A stretch of DNA of 64,000 nucleotides from Tubiluchus corallicola (taxonomy: Eukaryota > Priapulida > Priapulimorpha > Priapulimorphida > Tubiluchidae). Positions 54,646-64,000 of the stretch are shown here, piece by piece; position 1 is the first letter of the stretch, and each line of letters opens with the position of its first letter. The notes beneath the pieces were generated by a model. It did no database searches and was not told where the DNA came from. It saw nothing but the letters and a program-made list of their open reading frames with translations. A program made the position numbers and the translations under genes. The stretch spans positions 1 through 64,000 of the forward strand of contig JAQGDQ010000771.1 of NCBI GenBank assembly GCA_030141605.1, given 5' to 3'.

Positions 54646-55489
54646 TAAACTTCTGACGAGTAACACCAAAATGTGAAATGAAAACATATATGAAAAGAGT
54701 AAAGTGCTATCTTATGATAGTAGTCTATGAAAGAAAACATTGAAAATAAAATAAAGTTGTGAAAGAAAATAAACTTGACAATGACAACAGAGAAAACTGG
54801 CATTATTTGGGCCCTTTCCTTCCATACTAACTACAACCTCCGTGAAGACTTGTGGGTGGTACAAAATACTATCCGTACAACAATGGTTACTCATAAACCC
54901 TAGCCAAAGTTAAGAATCCACTCTGCAAGAGACCTTCTGTTCAGAATGTCTGGTCCTCCCACTCCCAAGCCCATTATCAAATTCACTGAAAAGCCACGAA
55001 CAAGTTAGAAGCGTTAAATGCACATCCGGTCATTTGCATTCACAGCTAATAAGCAGGTAAACTAAGGTAAGACGTTCCTTGCGACGTCTGAAGGAGGAGA
55101 AAAGACTCGACTGTCAAACAACCACAAGATTGACAACTTCAACTTGGGACGCACTAGTTCAGCTAAGAACAGCAAATCTATTCTGAATTAAGGGCTACCA
55201 CCCAAGTGTGATTATTAATCCAAGAATGCAAACTTTTGAGCATCCTAGCAACTGAATCCTTTAGTCTAATAAAAGATTCAAATGGCGAAGACGGATAAAA
55301 TCAGCAAATTTTCTGAAAAAAATCGTTTTTCCCACAGGCAGCAAAACATTCGATAGTCAGTAAAATGGTTATTCGATAGCAGCAGAATTTACCAACTACT
55401 TAACGCTAACAGACTCACACTGTCACAAGCAGGTATAAAACACAGTTCTCACAATAACGTTCAAAGCAATGAATAGTTTTACGCACAAC
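54646..55489. other. Intergenic, no gene seen
   Basis: Unique sequence. No feature could be supported. Confidence 0.6.
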
Positions 55490-55591
55490 CTCCCCCCGGG
55501 TAGGCAGCCATTTTGCACAGACACGCTGGAAATTGAATACCTGTCCATAAATGGGAAAACAATGAGTTGCTGCTACCCCCGGGGGCAGGAT
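55490..55591. repeat. Short inverted repeat with C/G-rich arms
   Basis: CCCCCGGGTAGGCAGC at the left and GCTGCTACCCCCGGGGG at the right are near-complementary, about 70 bp apart. It could be a tiny MITE or a stem-loop. No target duplication was found. Confidence 0.4.
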
Positions 55592-55825
55592 AGGAAATCG
55601 TCATTGGATGTGACAAGGGAAATCGCACGCTGAAATTTTAATTAACAACAGCGTGTCCGCAACAGAATTTGATGTGCAAAAACTTGCAATGGTCGACTTA
55701 CATAATGAGCAGCTGTTAATAAGTTCCTTGATCTATGTCTGTCTCCCAAACATACAAAAGGCAAGGTGCCAGAACTACATGGCTGAAGTTTAAAAACAAA
55801 TGTTGAAGCTAAAACAAGTAACGTT

Positions 55826-56079
55826 CACACAAACCGCACTAAAAAGAGAGACATATGCACAAACTGCACTAAAACGAGAGACATATGCACAAACCGCACT
55901 AAAACGAGAAATATATGCACAAACTGCACTAAAACGAGAGACATATGCACAAACCGCACTAAAACGAGAAATATATGCACAAACTGCACTAAAACGAGAA
56001 ATATATGCACAAACCGCACTAAAACGAGAAATATATGCACAAACTGCACTAAAACAAGAAATATGTGCACAAACCGCAC
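55826..56079. repeat. 30-bp minisatellite, about 8.5 units
   Basis: The unit is CACAAACYGCACTAAAACGA + GARAYATATG. Units tend to alternate between ACTGCAC/ACCGCAC and GAGACAT/GAAATAT forms, giving a loose 60-bp period. Open on both strands because 30 is a multiple of three. Confidence 0.95.
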
Positions 56080-56237
56080 ACCTCATTGAAGGCGTATGTA
56101 TGTTACAGTGTCTGTCTCTCAAACTTACAAAACACAAGGTGCCACAGCTACATGGCTGAAGTTTTCTAAGAGAATGACCTGATTTATATCAAATGATTAA
56201 ATACAAAAATTGTCTGTAAACAAAGATTCACTTAATA

Positions 56238-56370
56238 CAATTCAATTCATTTATTAACTCCTCAAGAATTAACAAAATACAGTATTAGGAATACATGCAA
56301 TTATGTAACAAAGGAGAAGGGCAGCGAAGAACCCGGAGGTTATCTAGTCAGCCAACCTTAAATAGCAACG
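56238..56370 (-). mobile_element. LINE 3'-end fragment, family B copy 2
   Basis: It starts (on +) AATTCAATTCATTTATTAA, i.e. an AATAAATGAATTG-type tail on -. It contains the core GGAGAAGGGCAGCGAAGAAC...GTCAGC shared with the fragments at 27227 and 58234. Confidence 0.5.
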
Positions 56371-58233
56371 ATTAAGTAAAATTAATTTTGGCACCGTTTT
56401 CAATTTAAATTTGAATTCTGTTGACGATGCTGTAACGATGTTAAAAACTAACCCAGCATGCTTTCTTTTCTGTTCAATGGATGGTGCCACATGCATTGCA
56501 CAACATTGAAACTACTACGAATACTATGAATTGAGAAAGTGATGTTGGATTACGTTTATAAATAATAATTCAACTTTTCAATAGTCTTACAGCTGAAGTA
56601 TTCCATATTAATTACCAGCACAGATACAGTCATAATATTGTACAGTCAGGCATGATTTAAAATAATACAGAACCTTTAGTATTTCACACAAGGTTTACAG
56701 TACTTACTAAAATATAAAAATAATTCAAAAAAGATTTCTCTCTTGCTGTGACAGAAAGACCTGCAAGAGAAGTTTGCAAATTTCACGCTAAGCCACCATT
56801 TTATTACTTCTCAACAATTTCACTGCTGGTTATGACTAATGAGTCAACCAGACACTCATCCAGCTGCAGTTCAACATTTACTTGATTAAATTCACAATGT
56901 TATTGTTATAACGTTTATTAGTCATGAGTGATGTACATGAGGTATGTATCCAAAGTTGTCTGTTATTTGTAAATGCACATACATCTAAATAAAATCTTGT
57001 TTATTTAAGCCACGTTCGTTACAGCAAAACTGGAGACAATTAAATATTCTTTTTCAATCGGTATCTTCAATCAATTATACTCAATTTTTGTACTTAACAG
57101 GTATATGTTAGTGAATATTGCTAATAATTGTAATTTCATACGTCACACGGTGCACAGCTATTAACATTTATGCACTTTAGAGAAGGGTGGCTTCACCGAG
57201 ACTGCCTGTAGTTATAAAGTCACCCTCACACATCATCGTTATCGCTGTACATTATACGTTTTCATTTACATATGTTCTTATATCTTATTCTTACTTTCCT
57301 CGACATTTACAACACAGAATTAGTGTAAACGGACGTAAACATTCAGTGTAGAACAAACACCTCCAATATACTGCTTCTTTACGATAAGTACAAGTTGTAT
57401 TTAAAGAGCATAAACTATACTTTAAATGGGAACAAATTGCACTCAGTGCAAGCATATAAGGACACGCATATATTTATTATTATTGTTATTATTATCGTTA
57501 TTTTAAATTTATTTCATACATTTAAAGTACATAGCATTACATATAACTTTAAAAAATTGAAAGAACACTCAACTCTACTATAAAATTACGATAGAAACTA
57601 ATAACATACTTACATATATACACACCCAGACATAAAACATAAAATAGATCACTAAAAAATACAATATACAGAGGCATAAAACCCAACAGAGGTCACCTTT
57701 AAAATGGTAAAAGACGTTGATTTTATAATGCAAAACATAACGCAGCCCAGTTCTTACACGTATAATGCAAATTTTACGATGACAAACGCATTTCCTACCT
57801 GGAAAATTATTCCAAATCCATGGAAGCCTAGCCTCCTTTGTTTTCAAAGCTTTCTCAGGTTAACATTAACTGAGTCGAACAGTCAATACAAAGTGTCGGG
57901 CAAATGTAGCAAAATCGTTTACGTTCAACACAAAGACTATTCCGTAATAAAATCCTAAGCCGGCGTAACTTGCTACGACTAGCCACCACGGCACCCAGCT
58001 CTACACTGTAAATGGATTAAACATGCAGAGAGAAACGCCCGAGTGCGCAAGCTTGCAAGCTCGACATCACGAAAGAGGGAAGTGCGCCTCCGAGAGCGAG
58101 TGATGTACACATTCACAATGCTGATAAACGACGCCTGAATATTAATTAAATGCAAGTTAATTCTAAACTTCGCTATTTTACTTCGTTTTAATAAATGGAA
58201 AACTTTGTCAGATTTTCCCACGAAAGTTCATTC
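56371..58233. other. Intergenic, no gene seen
   Basis: AT-rich. The - strand of about 57830-57480 has a WNNFPG-containing frame and an AT-rich tail that may be another old LINE end, but the match is too thin to call. A short less AT-rich patch lies at 57960-58090. Confidence 0.5.
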
Positions 58234-58375
58234 GATTCAATTTTATTTTCTCAATAGCAGTTAAAATTCGACATAATTATTTTTACATTTCATTGCAACT
58301 GAGAAGGAGCGGCGAAAGACCTATTGGTCACTTGGTCAGCTGCCTCTTATTAAAAATACAAGTTAAGAACACACG
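58234..58375 (-). mobile_element. LINE 3'-end fragment, family B copy 3
   Basis: On + it runs ATTCAATTTTATTTTCTCAA... then GAGAAGGAGCGGCGAAAGAC...GGTCACTTGGTCAGCTGCC, the same ordered core as copies at 27227 and 56238. Confidence 0.5.
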
Positions 58376-58721
58376 TGAAACCAATAGACAAAAGCAAAAC
58401 TACTATTAGATCTGCTATGCGGGTAAAAGAATAATGGACACTATAAAATGCGTACCAAATTTTAAAACTTCGTCTCGGGCACTGTCATTTTCTCTGTAAT
58501 TTTAGACTTCTGTATAAATATTGCTACAGTACAGGTTGCGTAACTTTTCCCTTTCAGACACCATATAATACGTGTGTTCCACATATTTCTTTCAACATAC
58601 CAAGGGAAAATTTAAAATTTGGCACTAACATTGCGATGTTGTGTAAAACGAAAGCACAACAACGTGCGTAACTTCACCTCTGAATGACCTACAGTTCGGA
58701 GATACGGTACAATAGTACAGT

Positions 58722-58850
58722 GCTAGAATTATACATACATAATAGTAGTGACGGAGTACAACTATACATACATAATAGTAGTGACGGAGTAGAATTATAC
58801 ATACATAATAGTAGTGACGGAGTACAATTATATATACATTATAGTAGTGA
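58722..58850. repeat. 33-bp minisatellite, about 4 units
   Basis: The unit is TACATACATAATAGTAGTGA + CGGAGTACAACTA. The last unit is diverged. Confidence 0.9.
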
Positions 58851-59140
58851 GTGACTGAGCGGTACATTTGCTTCTAACCGGAATGACTCCTAAATGTAAT
58901 TCAAATCCCTTAGCTGTGTTATCAACACCCATGATCGGAACACTAGCTAAAATCTTTTTAACATTGTTATTTTTACAACCACTAGAATCGGACAGTGGGT
59001 TATAACACGCAAAAAGGTCACAATTCATTTTAGGTAGGCCTGGGTTATTTGTTCGTTCATTCATGTACCTTTTCCCTTGGACTTTTCCTGTGACTTTTTT
59101 ACGTATGACTTTTTTACCTGGATTCACTAACACTATCCAA

Positions 59141-59201
59141 CAATCTATCTATCTATCTATATATATATATATATGCGCACGCGTGTGTGTGTGCGTGCAT
59201 G

Positions 59202-59297
<96 letters not shown>
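59141..59297. repeat. Compound microsatellite (TATC)n(TA)n then (GT)n
   Basis: TATC/TA repeats at 59141-59174 are followed by a GT run of about 115 bp to 59297. Confidence 0.98.
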
Positions 59298-59300
<3 letters not shown>

Positions 59301-60675
59301 AATCTTATCATTGTAACTCACATATAGTTAGTTGCAAGCACGTTGGGTCATGAACATAAGATATAGGTCAGTTATAAAAGTGTCCTGGCTGCACTTTATT
59401 ATCCTAACAGAAAGACAAGACAATATCATTTAATATCATTACTATATAATAACTTGTCTAACATTAATATTGCCTAAAATCGTGGACGGGCAACAGTAGT
59501 AAAAATGTGGGTCATTTTAACGCGAAATCGCTAATTATTCCTGACTAACTTCTTTGCCTTACCAAAACAAAATGCAAATGGCAATTCACTACTGCACATC
59601 AATTTAGACAAACGCGTTATAAATGATTGTAAATATTATATACTTTAACAGCCATCAGATTCAATCCTGCAACTTTCGACCAACAATTTAACCTTCGGAG
59701 TGCATTCACCTACCTTTAAAGTTTACCTGCTCTAACCGCAGCCACACAGCTGACAGGTAGCAATCAAGAAAGAATCCAAACACAGTCTTTGACAGGACAG
59801 TTATTATTCGAAATTTGATTTTGCCTTAAGCAGTTTCCAATTTATTATCATGTAAAAAGTCCTGATTTCTTAACGCAAGTTCTCTTTGCAAACTATGCTG
59901 CGGTATACTCACTTCAAACTATGGATCTATGGATACTACACAAATGTAAGCATTGCTCTATTAGCAATTCGGGAGTTTGGGTAGTTTCACCTTGGCTTGC
60001 CACTAAGCTATAGTCTATGATAATTTCTTCCAAAGCAATTTGACTCTAAAATGCAATTGGCAAATTGCATTAAACCACTAAAAAGCCACTGATTTAACTT
60101 TTACACAGGCACAAAGCTACGTCAAGCAACTACAGATGGTATAAAACATAAATAAGACCACTTCTGCTTGATCATATACGTTGAGCGTGGTAAAACGTTG
60201 GGCGATGTGCCTGTTACTGCATGCGGGCGCCATCTCTTAGCAACTAAGATAATAAAACCAATTATATCAGCCGACTTCCTTCAACAGGTAGCTATTACAG
60301 GTTCTAGTGTATGGAGTACTCTTAGCCAATTCAGAGGGGAAATTATCAATGATTTAAAGCAAAAGCCAAGTCTCTTAGGAAGTTACAGCAACAAAACTGT
60401 AATAAGCACTTCAGTTAATTAGTAAAATCAATTTAAAGTGGTGATCACTTCACACTTGGGAGTGCTAATTGTGAATGAAAAATGGACCGTGCAATATAAA
60501 CACTCATCCCGCCAGGTGTGTGAGCAAACTTCTTTTGCAGTTATGGTTACTACTGTCAACTATAAACAATCCAAAATGTTAAACGAAAGATAATTAATAT
60601 TATTTTTTGCTTTGTATGAATCCTGTTACCCAACTCATTGTGTGGCATTTTCACATTTTTAGGTATAATCTTGTG
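59298..60675. other. Intergenic, no gene seen
   Basis: Unique AT-rich sequence. The open frame 60168-60422 (+) is unrecognised and unsupported. Confidence 0.6.
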
Positions 60676-60683
60676 GTCTAAAG

Positions 60684-61146
60684 CAGGGGTGTGCAAATTG
60701 CAGCCCGCCAAGAGAATTTGTCAACCTAGTGAAAATGCGGCCCGGGTGATTAATTGAGTGCATCCAGCTGATGTCCATGCCACGATCCCAAAGATAGTGC
60801 GGGTAGTTTTTTTCTACTAGATCGGATGCCATTAACCCTTACAAGACGGTTGTAGCTTAATGTTACTGTACTACACAGACTGTGTGATACACATTACTAA
60901 TATGCATTGTAATGAAATTACCACTATCTGTCCTGAAAGTAGAAATATATGGTTTGTAATATAAATTTTAATAACTTCTAAAATAGTTTCTTGGGTGTAG
61001 TAGTAATGATGTACGCAGGTCGGATGCAAAAAAAATCGTTATTAGGCCTTTCTGTACTTGGCTCCTTGATCAAACTGCCTGTGGCCCACAGGAATTGCGG
61101 GAAAGTTTAATGTGGCCCGGCGAGTCAGATAATTTGCACACCCCTG
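60684..61146. mobile_element. Non-autonomous hAT transposon (MITE), copy 2
   Basis: CAGGGGTGTGCAAATT...AATTTGCACACCCCTG gives perfect 16-bp inverted termini, with perfect 8-bp target duplications GTCTAAAG at 60676-60683 and 61147-61154. Most of the body is near-identical to 749-1230 (for example CCATTAACCCTTACAAGACG). It is shorter by about 19 bp near the left end. No transposase. Confidence 0.94.
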
Positions 61147-61154
61147 GTCTAAAG

Positions 61155-61479
61155 GTATGTAAGCAATTTAAAGTTACTGCTAATTTTTGCATTATCACGT
61201 TTTCACTCAGCTAAACACAAACATTTAATCAGCTAGAATGACAAAATTTCAAAGTGAATTGCAGAAGTTTTGTAATACATGCCTTTGTGCTGTCCAGCAG
61301 CTTACATCATTTTTTCAAATATGCCTGCAGTAAGCTTCATTTAGCGAGAGAGAAGAATGATTTAAATTCGTCTGCATTGCATATATTATGTATTAATTTC
61401 AACATTTTTAAGTGTACATTAAAATACTAAAATATAATGACTGTTGTGTGAGGGTTGGTTTTTCCTTTCAAATAGTAGT
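61155..61479. other. Intergenic, no gene seen
   Basis: Unique AT-rich sequence. Confidence 0.6.
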
Positions 61480-61722
61480 TTTGTGTGTGTCATGAATGCA
61501 TTTTGTGTGTTATTGTGTAAAATAGCAGTTATAGAACAACTAGTCTGATCTGTATGTATCATGAATGCATTTGGTGTATCATTGTGTAAAATAGCAGTTA
61601 TAGAACAACTAGTCTGATCTGTATGTATCATGAATGCATTTTGTGTATCATTGTGTAAAATAGCAGTTATAGAATAACCAGTCTGATCCGTATGTGTCAT
61701 GTATGCATTTGGTGTATCAACA
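61480..61722. repeat. 69-bp minisatellite, about 3.5 units
   Basis: The unit is GTATGTATCATGAATGCATT + TGGTGTATCATTGTGTAAAA + TAGCAGTTATAGAACAACTA + GTCTGATCT. A - strand open frame follows from the multiple-of-three length. Confidence 0.95.
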
Positions 61723-64000
61723 ATCTCTAACTCACTGACAAGAATTTTTAGGTAGAGCCTTTTCTAAAACTGATTAGACTTATCACACCAGATGGGGTTA
61801 ATTCATCACAAGTGACTCTACTAAAGTCAGTTAACTTCTCAAAACTACTGTATGTCTTCACAGCAGTCGAAGATAGACAGCCGACATTTTACAGTAAAGA
61901 CAGGACCGACAAGTCTGGCTATCCTCAGAATAACTACATTTATTGGTCAGACAATGCATAAATGATTTCGCTAGAGGTGAAAGGTCACATTTTAAAAGCT
62001 TTTGCACAATTTTAAAGTGGTAAAAGATAGGTAAATAGTTTGCATTGAGCAATTTGAAATCATATTGATATTTTTGTTACTGTGGAAATTGTAAATGTAT
62101 AATTTTAGGTGCTGCCATCTATTAACTAATCCTTTTACATTTTACTAGCTAAACTGACCCCCGGTATAATTGTACGGTGCATTCACTGGATCTCTCCCTA
62201 TTTTACAGTAATGGTTTTTGTGAAGCCAAGTTTGCATAATCACCTATACCTATATATATTGACTGGATTTACTTTCTAGTCACTGTCTAACTCTCACTCT
62301 CAATGCAGTGCAGAAGTCGTGCTACGCACCTGTCTAACTCACACTCTCAATGCAGTGCAGCAGTCATGATACTCATGTCCCTTACTGTCTAACTCTCAGT
62401 GATCAGTGCATGACACTCTTGTTCTCAGTGTTCAGTGTAGCAGTCATTCTACATATGTGTATGTAGTCTAATAAACACTTTTCAGTTTTGTGCAAATATG
62501 TAGTATAGTGTTTTATTCTTTTACTACAAAGTGTTCAACTACAACCTCAAACATGACTTTCACAGTTAGTAATGCTATATTTTGCATTTTGCCATTTAAG
62601 AATTTTTTGGGCATTGTAATATGAAATCAATCATCTTGCAAGTGATTGGCATAATTGTTATTAACGTGGCATAGTTCTGATTACAATGGATGAGATTTTT
62701 TTATAGCTTCTAATCTCAGACTTTGCATTTGAAACTCAATTACATAAAACTGAGAAGCTTCTTGAGAAAACACTAACCTTGTTATTTGATACTCGATCCG
62801 GAGTTGGCACTGAGAAAATTGCACAAAACGATGCTGACGTTACTTCTGTCTTTGGCCTGCACTGACTGATGCCAGACATTACATTTACGCAGACTGGGTT
62901 AACTATTTGCAACCACATTCAAAAGAAAGCCAGTTGGACTGCTCACTGATTACAAATCGCCATCCTACAATTAATTATAGCATAATGACATTATGATACA
63001 GCTACAATTAGACCTGCAAAATTGTTTAGTGTACAAATACTAAAAAAGATTAAAATGCACAAATGGACAGTTCTTGTAAAATTTTCTTACATGTTGCACA
63101 GTATTTTATCGAAATATATCTTCCCAAGAATGACACTGTTTTTATTTAGCAGATACCTAATTTCACTATAATTTTAAGGCCTGACTCATATAAGACCTTA
63201 CTAGGCTGACTTGCAAGCTGTTGTATCAGTACGTAAACAGGGATGACTCAGAAAGGATTTTCATAAGTGTTTTGTAAAAAATTTTCTAAGCACTAACAAA
63301 AAGTGAATTATGTTTTTCTATAACACTGTCTGTGTTAGCTAACATCACACAAAGTTTCAGTGCAGTAAATTAAACTTTAATGTGCTGTTTTTAAACGTAT
63401 CCATTTCACACGGGGCACCTCACATAAAGAATCATGTACTGATTTAGATAAAATTAGTGGCTGTCAAAAGGTGACCCTGATTATACATGCTTGTAAACGG
63501 GAATTAGTCCCAATTACAACCATGTATAAATGAATGAAATCAGTGATTGAACAGCAATTCAATTAAAAGAGATTAATCAAGAACAAAATGCACGTGTTAC
63601 AAATAAATAGAATATTTGCGTCTTTCTTTGTTTTTCTCGCCTTACACAAAGTATACAATTGCGAACCACCGTGTAGGAAACTAGGGGCTTCAATTTCGTT
63701 AACACGTAATGAAGACATATCGTGAGACTGGAATTTGTAATTATTATTATTTTAAATTTTTATTATTATTTTTTCTTTTCAGTCGAGTAGCAGTCTTTGA
63801 ATGCTCACCTTAATACAAAAGGTCTAGGCACTGAACTAAAAATGTGACGAGTGTAGTGACGTAATCATAGAGCAGTTAAAGAAATGAGCGAGCCTATAAA
63901 ATAGTTTGAAAGTACGAAAATGGCAGACAGCAACGAAAGCCATTGTATAGTAGCAGAAAAATTCTATTTGTTGTCCATATATTTCAAAAATAGCGTCAGC
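61723..64000. other. Intergenic, no gene seen
   Basis: AT-rich to the window end. Around 62,280-62,460 short CTGTCTAACTCTCA/CAATGCAGTGCAG blocks are repeated two or three times. An ATT/TTA-rich tract is near 63,740-63,770. No exon, RNA gene or bounded transposon was found. Confidence 0.55.

Noticed and set aside
59063-59353. Cys/Val-rich 96-codon frame
   Set aside because: It is the (GT)n microsatellite.

Overview
The window is nuclear DNA from an animal (metazoan). Genes are split by spliceosomal introns, the sequence is AT-rich, and it is dense in retrotransposon fragments, small DNA transposons and minisatellites. Two conserved animal genes are recognisable: HMMR/RHAMM, a mitotic-spindle coiled-coil protein, and VANGL/Strabismus, the four-pass planar-cell-polarity protein. 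The phylum cannot be fixed from sequence alone. The genome is clearly not a compact one, since introns run to about 3 kb and many carry repeats.

Layout. From 1 to 17,944 (+ strand) lie ten 3' exons of an HMMR-like gene, encoding the last 473 residues. Its 5' exons are left of the window. One intron (6183-7743) has the hallmarks of a U12-type AT-AC intron. Its introns also hold four 5'-truncated or decayed insertions (LINEs and a tRNA-derived SINE), three TIR elements, a hAT MITE, and three minisatellites with 51/39-, 38- and 61-bp units. From 27,084 down to 21,103 (- strand) lies a complete five-exon VANGL gene of 566 codons ending in the PDZ-binding motif ETSV. The two genes converge tail to tail across about 3.2 kb. 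From 28 to 64 kb I see no convincing host gene. That region holds one LINE copy with an uninterrupted 713-codon reverse-transcriptase frame (45,809-43,668, - strand), several LINE 3' ends, MITEs assigned to hAT and piggyBac by TIR and target duplication, many tandem arrays, a 700-bp assembly gap, and a few promoter-like or exon-like spots that may be distal 5' exons of VANGL or of an unseen gene.

How things relate. HMMR works at spindles and centrosomes, and VANGL in the plasma membrane; nothing here indicates co-regulation beyond convergent adjacency. The most striking structural signals are these. (1) A 48-unit intronic minisatellite stays open for 788 codons, and its unit reads like the VPQGS..GPLLF core motif of a LINE reverse transcriptase. 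(2) A 48-unit 38-bp minisatellite has grown inside a TIR element, seeded by the element's own interior. (3) HMMR has an AT-AC intron. (4) About fifteen unrelated tandem arrays occur in 64 kb. No prokaryotic operon, CRISPR array or defence system is present.
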